This document shows positions 33,078 through 43,235 of a DNA stretch of 43,235 nucleotides, piece after piece. The stretch covers positions 1 through 43,235 of the forward strand of contig JADNYJ010000282.1 in NCBI GenBank assembly GCA_015501075.1. Reading direction: 5' to 3'. This DNA is from Gymnopilus junonius (taxonomy: Eukaryota; Basidiomycota; Agaricomycetes; Agaricales; Galerinaceae). The position numbers were made by a program, and so were the translations under genes. How positions within the stretch are numbered: the stretch's first letter is position 1; each line of letters begins with the position of its first letter. A model generated the notes under the pieces. It made no database searches, was not told the origin of the DNA, and worked only from the letters and a program-made list of their open reading frames with translations.

Positions 33078-34528
33078 TCACCATCCAAAGATCAAATCTG
33101 ACATCTGACCCACCAGCCCCTTCGAAGGTGACGTCTGCATCGCATTTGGCGCAGCCGTCGTCGTACCCGTCCCACCACTACCACCAACAGGCGTCGAAAG
33201 TAAACCAGTCCCCCATACAGGTCCATGCTGAGGCGTAGCTGGTTTGGGACCAGAGGATACAGCGGGAGCTCTGCGGAATGCAGCTCCGGAAGGAGCGAGT
33301 TTAATGGGAGTGCCTACGGGAGTTGGTGTGCTCATGGTGTGATGATGGGCGGGCCGAGAGGTTGAGTAGGAGGGGGAGAAGGAATCGGGGTAGTCCACCG
33401 CCATGACGTTTTGAGTATCTAGGGTGAGGTTATATTTTGGGGTTGAGATGTTGAGGTGGCGAATTGGGAGCGAATAATGGGTTGTTGCCGCAGTAAGGCT
33501 TCAGCTTGGGCCGGATCCTAGATGAATTAGGATAATCGTCAACACATATACTAGTGAACACAGTATATATGTAAAATAGAAAGAGAAAGAGACATACAGC
33601 CCATTTTACGCCAATCATGAACGTTCCGCTGATCACCTCTCCATTTTTCCTCACCGCTCTTAATGCATCTCCAGGATCGTGGTACCCAATTCTAAAGCAG
33701 TTGACCAGTTCAGTGCTCTCTTGCGGCTCCGATGTTTGTCCAATGAATTTGAAGTATTCCACTGTGAGGCTGTACTTATCGACAGGATATCCGAACACAA
33801 TGACATAGAGTGGCTGAGTTGGTTGCTGAGGCGCGGAGGGAGTAGTTGTAGAACGGCGGGGGTAAATGGCGCTCGTTCTGTGAGTGTCCTCTGAGCACAC
33901 AAGGGAAAGAGAGTTGTGAATGAGAGTGGGTTGAATGATAAGAAAGACCCTATTCACCCTAGGCTGGAAATGGGAAGGACTAGCCTCCATGCTAATTTCG
34001 TCAGGAAGGTCGAAGACTGAGCTTGTTGGAGGGGCATCTTCGTCTGGTAAGTTCTGCCTTTGCGTGAAAAAGACGAGTCGGAACAAGTCAGCGTGTTTAG
34101 CTTTGAACAGCAGACGTGACCAAGAAACATACCTGCTACTTTGGAACATGGAGTCCCATGCCAAACTCTGTCGTAGACCTAGAGAGTATTTGGTTCATCT
34201 TGGCTTTGGTTTTCACAACTGGAACCTCGTCGGCGCGTTGGCTTCCCTGGGGCACGGTCTTATAATAATTGTCACGTCAAGTTCTGCTTTCCTGTTGGAA
34301 AAATTGCACAAACGCGTACATTGCTCTGTGTAGAAGACTATAAATCAAAATCAGGATATACCTCCTCAATTCAAAGGATTGATGGCTCACCATAAGGTAA
34401 CCAGACTGGTAATGGCTGCGAGACTGCGACAGCGAGTCACTGAAAGACGACGAAAGTGGCCCACTCGTGCTGGTGCTTCCCCAATTATTGAGATTTGGAC
34501 TGTGATGTGTGGTTGTGGTAGACGACAT
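33078..34528 (-). CDS. NUP53: Nuclear pore protein NUP53/Nup35 family (about 360 aa)
   Basis: Exons 34528-34391, 34246-34133, 34057-33958, 33888-33598 and 33517-33078. A Ser-rich start (MSSTTTTHHSPNLNNWGS) is followed by VPVVKTKAKMNQILSRSTTE, PDEDAPPTSSVFDLPDE, and the Nup35-type RRM fold: PLYVIVFGYPVDKYSLTVEY, TELVNCFRIGYHDPGDALRA and VRKNGEVISGTFMIGVKWAD. The C-terminus ends GLVGQMSDLIFGW, the amphipathic membrane-contact helix typical of this nucleoporin of the inner pore ring. Two single-base changes disturb the frame: one extra G near 34155 (exon 2) and one missing A near 33437 (exon 5); allowing both, the phases close. The exon 2 acceptor was chosen by phase and is the weakest boundary. 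It is divergent to the NOL8-like gene. Confidence 0.87.
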
Positions 34529-34782
34529 TCCTGCCACCGTGAAATGAGGCTCTGCATCGTGAAAGACGTTGACAAGAAACCAAGGCTTTGAACAATGTGG
34601 ACGAAAGGGACAAGCTTTTATTTGCGGCACACAAGCAAAAGGCACAGCCACCCAGAAAGTACTGAACGCGCTTTGAATTGTCCTCTTCAATTTGAACGCA
34701 GATACAGAATTCTGTAAGGTACCGAATAGCTATACTTCCTTTTCTTTGAAAACTTACTGGAGACTTTAGGAGTCAGGTTGTC
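34529..34782. promoter_or_regulatory. Bidirectional promoter interval NUP53/NOL8-like
   Basis: 254 bases between two divergent start codons. No TATA box was noticed. Confidence 0.45.
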
Positions 34783-36743
34783 ATGTCCGCTGATGCTCCC
34801 ATAACCAAACGGCTCATAATTTCTGGTTTAACACCCTCAATATCAGCAGAGGACATCTCACGTCGGCTAGCCACCTTTGGCACTGTCAAAGCAGCGGATG
34901 GTTTCGGGGCCCTAGATGGTGTCGGGCAGCCTAAGAAGTTTGGCTATGTTACCCTCGAGACTACAGTTGGGAAGCTTGCGAAATGTAAGCGCGTTTCTCC
35001 AATCTTTAAGAACGGGAGTGAACTGGATTAAAGGATTCCATTCTTTTGAACTACAGGCATGAATCTGCTTAGCGGCTCTACATGGAAAGGTGCCAAGTTA
35101 CGATTTGGAGAAGCAAAAACCAGACTTTCGCGAAAGGTGCCCATCTTTTTTCACGAAACACTGCCTGTCACTGAACCTTTCAAACCCCTCTCAGAATCGC
35201 ACTTGAAAACCAAAAGGCTGCTGAAGAACCGCCAAAGAAAAAGCGAAAACGCCACAACGATGCAGTCTACGCAGAAGAGATGTCCCTTGTCACACCCGAG
35301 AACGCAGTTCAACGTCCAGGATGGAAGGTCTCCGCTCTCGGAAGGATTACACGCCCTGTTAAGATGCGTCCTGCCCATCCTCTCATAGAGCCCCAGGAGG
35401 AGAAAAAACAGAAGAAGAAGAACCTTCTCGAAAGCAAAAAGGACGAGAAAAAAGAAAAAGAAGAGAGTTAAAGACCCGGATACTCGTGCGAGGTGGAGGG
35501 TGATTGATATGACGAAATACGGTAGCACACACCTCAAGGGTATCTTCCTCGATTTGGAAGTGACAGTGCCGACGAAGAGGAAAGATGAAGTTTTAGTCGA
35601 GAATGAAGAAGAACCCATAAGCAGCAGTGAAAGCGAGGAAGAGTCCGTCCAGCCCATTCCGGAGGCTGCTCCTCGCCTGTCCTCTCCTCCAGCTACTCGA
35701 ATTTCCGAACCTATGTCTGGACCTTCAAAGCCCCAACCCCGATCTACATCCCCGTCCACACTCCAAGCAAATACTGCCCCAATTCCCGTTCAAGCTAACC
35801 CAGCCTCATTAGAAGTCTCATCGGAGATCCAACGAGAAAAACTTCAATCTCTCAACCTCCTGCAGTCGCTCTTGGAAACGACGAAGACGATTGGGCAGGC
35901 GAAGAAAGTGTCGGGTCCGACATTGACGTCGACGAGCTTATCAAAGGGGACGTTATACTGGCCGATGGTGAGGATGAGCCCACCTTTGAGGTCGTGCCTA
36001 TCGAGGGTACAGGTGGAGCTAAATCCAAGAAAGGCGGGAAGTCGACAGCGAATGCCGCCGCCGAGGAGCACGACGAAGACGAAGGGAATGAAATGGATGT
36101 TGACGAATCTCAGCCTCAGACGCACCCTTCAAAGCTCAAGGAAAACCTGGCTTCAGCTCAAAAGGCGACATTAAAGGACTTATTTGCTCCGAGAGAGGAA
36201 GAAGGTTACAAGCACTCTTTCCTGTCGCCTTTCGAGACTGCTTATATTATCATTGTGTTATTTACAGGAGGATTCTCGCTACTCGGTCACCTTGACCCCG
36301 ACATCGAGCTAGACGAATCATTACCTTTCTTCGTCGACGAACCTGCTCAAGAGCCAGCACAGCAAAAGACACCCACTGCGCCGACATCGTTACCGGTCTA
36401 CATACCTTCAGTACCCATAACTTTGCAGACCCAACCATCTCAAGCACCGTTAGTCCTCGACCCCAAGCGTCCTCTCTTTTTCCCTATCTCCTTTCAAGAC
36501 CACACCGCCGTCAACAAAGCTCGCCAACGCGACGTTTTCGACGTTATCAAAGACAACGGGTGGAACTGGCGCGACCCTGCCGTTGGATTCTTCAAGTCCG
36601 CAGCGCCGAATGCTGAAGAAGAGATTAAGAAAAGGTGGGAGGAGTCCAAAGGAGATCTGACCCGGGATTGGAAGAGGAGACATAGAGAGGCTGGGAAGAT
36701 CAATAGGAGAAAGAGAGGGACCGTTGACGAAGGAGAATATTGA
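34783..36743 (+). CDS. NOL8-like nucleolar RRM protein (about 588 aa)
   Basis: Exons 34783-34984, 35057-35136, 35195-36204 and 36268-36743. The N-terminal RRM has RNP2 (KRLIISGL) and RNP1 (KKFGYVTL) followed by MNLLSGSTWKGAKLRFGEAK. A lysine-rich segment (PPKKKRKRH) leads to WRVIDMTKYGSTHLKGIFLD. A long acidic and Ser/Pro-rich middle follows, then FSLLGHLDPDIELDESLPFF, PLFFPI, and a charged helix ending EEEIKKRWEESKGDLTRDWK and RRHREAGKINRRKR. An RRM plus this C-terminal helix is the layout of fungal NOL8-type proteins, which act in nucleolar ribosome assembly. Three single-base changes are needed: an extra A at 35115-35119, one in the A runs at 35446-35457, and a missing T near 35872. With them every exon phase closes. 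Confidence 0.8.
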
Positions 36744-38711
36744 CGTATTGGAATTGGGTACGGATTCGCTTAAGGTGGCTGAGACGCATGGTATGATGTC
36801 GTATATGTACATGTCCTTCAGAGGCGGCGTTGTTTGCTTCCGAAAACAATATCTAAACCTGTTTTCTTGACCAGCTTCGTTGTGCTCGGACTGCCGTTGA
36901 ACTTATTATTCGTACCTTTGTCACGAACTACCCTCAAGCCTCAAAGCAATGAATATCCCAAATAAAACGATGCGTTGCACCGGCCTTCCTTGCCTAGCTC
37001 TTCAGTTCTAGCCCTTACTGAATTACTACAAAACTCTCAGCCCATATCTACCTACCATGGGAGTTTCTCTCATACTTGAAGATCCGAGTCCCGACTCAAT
37101 CAAAGCTGTAGAGTAGCCTAAACATAGGCTTCTTTACCCAGGATAATACAAATTTCCTGCTTTTTTCCATTGGGAGCAATCATCAAATCATTTTGGGAGA
37201 CATGGAGCGACAGGTCGCAAGAGTCATCATGGTCGTAGTGTCATATGCTCTCAGCTGCTTTGAGCCAAGTCTAAGGAGAGGATATGATTTTCTTATTGTC
37301 AGCGAGAAAATGCCAAGAAATGTTCTGCGTTGTGGAGTATTTTGCACCCGACGCCTGTTACATAGTAGTAGCCAGCGTCTTGGGTATTATTCATCACTTC
37401 TGACTTCTTTGCCATCTATCTTGACTTCTAAATCCGTGGACCTCGACTACATCTTTTCCTTTTGATTCCCCTCCCCCGGTGCCTCGCTCTCGGCTCACGG
37501 TATCTGGTATTCCCTTTCGATGTGAGCATTTTAAAGTTTTACTGGAATATCAAGCCGCCGGATCGTTGGATGTATATTTATACAAACTTTTCACTTCCAC
37601 ACGTCTACCACAGGTATCAACGATTTCAGGGCGGATTTGAAGAAACACACATGTGGTATGTATGGTCATATGTATGATGGTTCGGTGCCGTCTTAGTACT
37701 GTCCAAAATCATCCAGCCGTCTATCCTTGCATTCTTTGGAATTCCCCTCTTACAGGCATAGTATTGCTCTGTCTTCTGGCAGAAAACTGCCTAACAAACG
37801 AGCAGTGTGCTTCACTTGATTTCTTTTGGGATAAGCAAGATCCTGACGCCAACTCTCCTTCACTCGTGACATGAGCTATTCTTTCGATTTTCTCAATGTA
37901 TAAACAGCCCGTGTACTTTAAGCATGTCCCCTTCACAACCTCGTCGTTGTTGTCCTCCGCCGGCAAACCTTGAACCGTACATTACATCCCAATTTAATTA
38001 GACCTTCAATGGGACCGTAGATGACACGATATGTCTTTCCATTAAATCTGGTGCAGGGAAAAAACCCCGTCGGCTTCTCGTTGTCTACCGGTAGAGTGAC
38101 TTCTGAATGACTTCTCGGGAGTATAGTTGAAGTACCTTTAAGGTCAGCGGATGAGTTTCGGAAGTATTCAAGACCGACTGCATACTTAGTCGGTAATTAT
38201 TTCCCTTGCCAGATGAGGAACCAGTTTTACGGGGACCCGTCTGGCGCATTACCGAGCGGTACCCGTGCCCTGATTTCTAAGGACGAGGGTCTCTCTTTAA
38301 ATCCGATTGCAGAATACAAGGTACTCTCCGGCCGGGACTGGATGTGTACTGGAAATTGTCCGCTTCCGGGAAGTAAGCCTCAGTGATCGATCGATCACGA
38401 CTTATTTAGTCCGGAGATGGTAAATGTGGCGCATTGCTCAACGAAGTTTATCCGGATTCCAAATGCAACCCAATGCAACTCAGAATGAGATGCAGCGGGT
38501 GATAGTCCGACCTCTTAAAATTAATAGGCAGCACATCTTACCGACGATGCCTCGTGTCGAGCTAAACTTTATACACCGCCCTATCAACTGCACAGCCTAA
38601 ACGCAGCTATTTCAGAGCCGGATGAGTCATGTTAAATCCATATTTCTTATATACAGCACTTCATAATTCCAACCTCTACCACTAAACTCACTCTCGGGAT
38701 CTGTAACAGGG
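36744..38711. other. 2-kb gene-poor interval
   Basis: No coding signal worth naming; frames at 37193-37465 and 37462-37677 are short and unsupported. One perfect hairpin, ACCGACT with an 8-base loop and AGTCGGT, lies at 38173-38194 and is of unknown meaning. Confidence 0.4.
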
Positions 38712-39313
38712 ATGGCATCATCAAAGAAGAGGTTCAAGAGAACGGAAATTAGGACAGAAAGGCTTCTCCTTCGCGGAGCTGAAAAGACGATCTTCCCGCA
38801 TTCAGGAAATGGTTCGAGGACCCAGAAGCAATGAAATATTGGTAAGTAGCTTAGAAACATGGCAGGTACAGTGCGTGTCACCTACTACATGAATGCAATT
38901 GGCAGGTCCACGGCCGTCCACACGAGTGTAGAAGAGACCAAGGATTTCCTCGACATGATGATTGAATCCCCGTATCACAGCAAACTTGAGTTTGTGTATG
39001 CCTAGTTGATTCTGTGGCAGATAATAATGCCACGACATGTGCGCTAGGAGAACCGAAACCAACAGTTATCGGAATTGCGGGCATTTGGGACGATGATGAA
39101 ATTGGATTCATCTTCAATCGCGAGTACTGGGGAAAAGGCTATGCCTCTGAGGCACTTCAAGTTCTTCTTAATAAATTTTGGACAGAAAATAAAAGCGCTC
39201 AAGGTCTAGTCAAGGCAGATGCAGACCCGCGCAACGAAAGTTGCATACAGTTATTGAAAAAGTTTGGGTTTGTGGAGGTTGGGAGGGAGAGAACACTTTC
39301 GAGACTCATATAG
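38712..39313 (+). CDS. GNAT-family N-acetyltransferase, RimJ/RimL-like (about 179 aa)
   Basis: Exons 38712-38841 and 38906-39313. The protein starts MASSKKRFKRTEIRTERLLL with RG following, the typical first strand of the RimJ/RimL-type acetyltransferase fold, then LPAFRKWFEDPEAMKYW and STAVHTSVEETKDFLDMMI. After that come TVIGIAGIWDDDEIGFIFNR, the acetyl-CoA-binding turn EYWGKGYASEALQVLL (R/Q..GxG/A motif as WGKGYA), ADPRNESCIQLLKKFGFVEV and GRERTL. It transfers acetyl groups from acetyl-CoA to amine substrates, probably in the cytosol; the substrate is unknown. Two single-base losses are required: one A in the AAAA at 38782-38785 and one C near 39002 (GCCTAG, which otherwise makes a stop). 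It is a stand-alone gene with gene-free DNA on both sides. Confidence 0.8.
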
Positions 39314-40047
39314 GGTGGTGCGATAGCGTCTACTTAGAAGCTAAAAAGCCTAATGCTTTGAAATAATAAATTCGGTAGACCGTGAGTGTTGAACATGACT
39401 ATGTAGTTGACCCTATTTAATTTCTCGCTTGGCAGGTCAATCCTCTAGTCGTCCCTCATGGCTCTTTTTTCAGGCTCCCATTTCGGCCAACTAGGGCCAC
39501 CTCAAGCAACTCAAAATTTAAATTTGAAGCAACCAACATATTCTCTCATTCGTGAATCCAATTGCACTGTCACACATCCTTTCTTAGGATTCATAAATAT
39601 GTGGACAGGCATAACTCATTCTCGCAAAAATAAAAAGTAGATTTGTAGACCGTGTTTTGTAAAAAAAATGGTGTTTTTCTTAACCATAAGCACGAGATAT
39701 GGGTAATGGAATGTATAAATGATTGTGCCGTAGTTGATCTGCCTTCAGGTCGCTTCCTTCAACACTTTGTCTACTCTTCACTTCTGTAATATTCACCTGC
39801 GCTCTTCCGTCTTCCTTTATTTTGGAATACATCTGATAATGAGAGGACGTTTGATGAAATTGTTGAAATATGAATATACTCCTATTATTACGCGACGCGA
39901 CGATCACATGAGCCTAAAATAGCGGCATGATCGGCAATCCATTTTCTAAGCGATTAGGCTTGCAGCACCGACTTCAATGTCCTCCTAACAGTAAAGACAG
40001 AGAGGTCAACTCGCTGGCTTCTTTCTGAAACTTCTGTTCAATATCCA
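39314..40047. other. Intergenic region
   Basis: Contains the 3' flank of the acetyltransferase gene and the presumed promoter of the AT-hook gene. No gene seen. Confidence 0.4.
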
Positions 40048-43000
40048 ATGGCCAGAGTTAAACAAGCACCGGATCCATTATTGGCTACTCCGTCAGAGTC
40101 TGTCCTTGGTATGTTTCTTCTCGCAATGCGTGGTCGGCGAATCCTAATGGGTACGTTGCAGGCAAAAAGCGCCTCAGGAGCGAGAAGACGGGCGAAGAAA
40201 GACCCAAGAAACGCGTTAAAGTCAACGTTCAGCAGCGTCCCGCTACAAGCTCCCTTGCCAAATTATCCACGGCTGGAACAAGTCAATCAGTCCCAACAGC
40301 ACCGACCTCGGCGCCACAGCAGGAGCAGAAGAAACTTAGGGGAAGGCCAAAGAAATTAGCAAATGGTAAGGATATTTGTTTTACGAACGACGCCTACGCT
40401 GACTGGCAAATGATCAAGTCGAAGCAACCTCCACTGTTCAAATCACTATCGCACCATCAACTTTGCCACCGGCTGCCCCACCTCCGGCGGAATTGCCAAA
40501 GAAAAAAGGAAAAGCGACAGGTAACCGTTGACTATCTATCTCTAGACCTTGTGTCCGTAGCTGAACGCAATTTTAGACAAGAAAACTACAGGCCTTCCAC
40601 AGCTCAAATGGAAAATAGTACCCTTGCAGCTTCCGTCAGCGGCAATAGTCCCAGGAAATACTTCTCAACCTTCTCCCTGAAAACCACCCTTAAACCGAGG
40701 ATATGGACCGCTGTTAGTTCTCTGTCTCTTCAACCTACACTCTCATCTAACCAGAAACAAGAGCAGAGAAGAGTTGTTGGCGATTATGCCAGAAATGGCC
40801 GGCTCGAAGTCCTTCAATGGAATGTCCTGGGAATTCTACGAAACGCCTGTATTGCTGCTGGATGACAAGAACACCACTGTCTTTGGAGTTCGGAAAGATG
40901 GACTGGATGAATATTCTTTAGACCTTGTCACGTACGTTGTCTTCTTAATCCATCTCTTTGCACGCTGAAGTTCGACGATGTCCATTCTAGCACCCGGTCG
41001 TTTGTAGGTCCGAGACCCATGGAATCCATTGCACAAGAGCCTGAAGCACCTCTCGAAGCTGCCGTTGTCCCCAGCTTGCCCACTATCAAAGCAGAACCAG
41101 GCCCATTTGAACCCCAAAGCTCGGACACTGCCTCCGCTCGACTGCCAGATCATCAACCAAAATTCGGCGCGCACCTCAGTACGATTTCCCGAAGGGAAAA
41201 AAGGCTTCGTTTGCGCAACACGATATTCCTATGAAAGACGTTGGATGTAAAGATAAAATTGAAGCTCCTCAAACGACGACCAACTTCGCTGCACCTCATT
41301 GCCGATAGATTCTACCAGCACGAATGTTGAGGGAAGTGGCCATCCTATGGCTCTGGACTCGGATGCTCCGCGTGGTTCTGGGATTTCAACTCATCAATTG
41401 GATGCTAGTGCTGGAAAGAAGGTGTCCAAGAAGAAAGGCAGGCCAAAGACCAAAGTCGCCGCCGCTGAGGTTTTACCCATAGCTAGAGCTATTGAGGAGA
41501 AACATTCAGCTTCTGCAAGTCTGCCTCAGTCTCGCTCCCGAGATGACGCCAGTCTGATGCCTCCTCCACCTCTGCATCTGCACTTTCGGATAATACTCCG
41601 CATTGGGCACCGAGAGGCGAAGCTCCTGCGGAATCAAATTTTGTTCCTCCGACCCCATCTCTTTCCACCATGAATGGATATTCTACCTCAATACCTCATC
41701 TTCCTTTCCCGATACCCCATCCTCCTCCTTCTCAACCTTGGACTTACCCCGCCACTGCTTATCCAGGCGCAGTACATCACACACCATCACTTTCGTATAC
41801 CCAGCCCAACTCATTATCCCCGTTCTCAAATGAACATCTGAACATCATCCATTCACCTTCTCCTATTACCTCAGGTATGAAATACGACAATCCAGAAGCT
41901 ATACATAAACTTTTGGGACAATGCAGATGTAGCGCATCCGCCTGCGCCACGAGGGTCTGTCGCGCCTCCACTTCCCTCGAATTGGCAAAGTCAGGGGCAG
42001 AGGTCTGAAAAAGAAACCCTTCATACTGGTCCTGAGAGCGCCTCTCACATGAAGCAAGTTAATCCTTCAACGATGTCTTCACCTTTTTCAGAGCCACGAC
42101 CGACAGGGCAATTTGGTGCCCCTCCCAATACCAATACCACTTCCACCGCGAAGATGCCTTCGTCTGCCTCCAGATGGGATGCTCTCGCAGCAACCGCTAG
42201 AGATATCATTTCAAGGCAGCGTCAACGACAACCTCTACACCCAACGCCACTGCCTTTGGCGGGTCCAGCGTCCACAATTGGGAACGCTCAGGAACAGGAG
42301 CCCGCGAATAGCCCAACTAAACTAACTACAGGCCAAGATACGTTGATTCCAACTTGGCTACAGAGGCTGCACCGGTTCATCCTATAGTCGGCGTTGCTGG
42401 ACCGACGCCAAAGGAAGATGAGTGTCTAAGACCTAAGACCTTCCAAGAACACTTAGTGGACCATGTTCCGTCTCCAATTCCGGAAGAACTCCAGGCTATG
42501 GTGGATTCGTACCTGTATGGGAGGCCAATCACTCTCATTGTGTCTCGGGGTTTGCTTAACCAATACTGGGCTCTAGATATGCCGAAGGAGATGGGCTATG
42601 TTATGATGGGCTACTTCAGGATATTGGGCATCCAGGTATGTACCTTTCTACACAAATTTGGTTTCAATTTCTGAAAGTTTCATGATTTTTCGTCATCCTT
42701 CTAATAGGAGGCTCGCGTCACTATGGACCGCAAGGTTCAAGCTCTCGATGGTCTGTCACTATCTGGTCGGGTCGAGTGGCGATTCCGACTCCGATGGGCC
42801 CCCGGTGGCGAGGAATTCATCATGCCCAACATCGACCCTGAAGTCCTGGAGGATCCGTGGTGGAGACCTCCTTATAAACCGCCACCGCCATTATTCTCAG
42901 CCATTGACGAGGACATCGCTGCTTCATCGCAACCTCCAGTCTCGTCAGCACCACCCAACTTCCGCGCCGCGACTCAGCAGCCTGAAGAGCCAGAAGACCA

Positions 43001-43235
43001 CGTCCTAACGACATCCAAATATCGCCAAGCACGGTTGGTGCATCATGAATACCAATTCAGGCATCATCACTTCCGAGAGCTGTATGAGAGCTTGTTGCCT
43101 ACGTACCTCTTAGCGCCTTTTGGGAAGACAGTGAGGATCTCTCATTTCCTCGTGGGTGGTTATGCAATACATGTGGCAAGGTTAAACTACCAGAGAGCAC
43201 TGAGGCATCGCTATTGTACAAGTACGGCGTGCAAG
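40048..43235 (+). CDS. Large AT-hook protein with zinc-binding motif, partial at window end
   Basis: Exons as read: 40048-40108, 40162-40365, 40419-40520, 40577-40712, 40762-40931, 40991-42635 and 42708 to beyond the window. The N-terminus has basic stretches (KKRLRSEKTGEERPKKRVKV) and an AT-hook core (KLRGRPKKLAN); a second, KKKGRPKTKV, lies near 41430. A conserved block follows (LLAIMPEMAGSKSFNGMSWE, FYETPVLLLDDKNTTVFGVR), then a long Ser/Pro-rich linker. Next come WALDMPKEMGYVMMGYFRIL, VEWRFRLRWAPGGEEFIMP and a Cys motif spanning the last 60 bases (GWLCNTCGKV, then NYQRALRHRYC and TSTAC). At least eight single-base frame changes are needed, near 40678, 41192, 41300, 41548, 41914, 42335, 43111 and 43185. 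The family is an uncharacterised Agaricomycete one, probably nuclear and DNA-binding. The C-terminal domain lies outside. Confidence 0.7.

Noticed and set aside
35151..35759. 202-residue minus-strand frame
   Set aside because: It is antisense to the NOL8-like coding exon; its hydrophobic runs come from the complement of lysine-rich codons.
38173..38194. Perfect 7-base hairpin as a terminator or regulatory element
   Set aside because: It is isolated in a gene-free stretch, is not next to a gene end, and this length is expected by chance.

Overview
The window is nuclear DNA of a filamentous basidiomycete, most likely a mushroom-forming Agaricomycete. The evidence is the gene style (many introns of about 45-75 bases with GT..AG ends) and the families present: KRE9/KNH1-like and small cysteine-rich secreted proteins, a DUF6533 membrane protein, a VC1184-type class V aminotransferase, arrays of F-box and BTB proteins, a Crinkler-type ubiquitin-like domain, and PIF/Harbinger and Tc1/mariner transposons. 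No ribosomal RNA, tRNA, CRISPR array or prokaryotic operon was seen.

Layout. 1-5.4 kb is accessory and repeat-rich: a 1.3-kb terminal-inverted-repeat (TIR) element carrying the start of a Harbinger-like transposase, a four-exon small secreted protein gene, and two diverged copies of an unidentified repeat. 5.5-8.0 kb holds a KNH1-like secreted protein and a class V aminotransferase, transcribed towards each other. 8.4-16.7 kb is an adaptor-protein cluster: a Crinkler-like fragment, two divergent BTB genes, ribosomal protein eS27, and two tandem F-box genes, one of them decayed. 17.0-20.9 kb is a housekeeping pair sharing one 291-base promoter interval: TGS1 (cap hypermethylase) and CCT3 (chaperonin gamma). 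21.1-24.6 kb holds an F-box/LRR-type coding fragment cut off by a 711-bp TA-flanked inverted-repeat element, followed by a decayed Tc1-like transposase. 25.7-27.5 kb is an intact ten-exon FAD monooxygenase. 29.7-31.8 kb is a nine-exon DUF6533 membrane protein. 33.1-36.7 kb is a second divergent pair, NUP53/Nup35 and a NOL8-like nucleolar RRM protein. 38.7-39.3 kb is a GNAT acetyltransferase. 40.0 kb to the end is a large AT-hook protein with a C-terminal zinc-binding motif that runs off the window.

The genes do not form one pathway. Conserved single-copy functions (translation, protein folding, RNA cap modification, nuclear pore, ribosome assembly) alternate with fast-evolving families (BTB, F-box, Crinkler, secreted proteins) and with transposon debris.

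One property affects every gene model. Eight otherwise convincing genes are each broken by single-base gains or losses, mostly in short homopolymer runs (about 20 cases). They concentrate after about 29 kb and include essential genes, so base-calling error is the simplest explanation. By contrast, the second F-box gene has in-frame stop codons and looks genuinely decayed.
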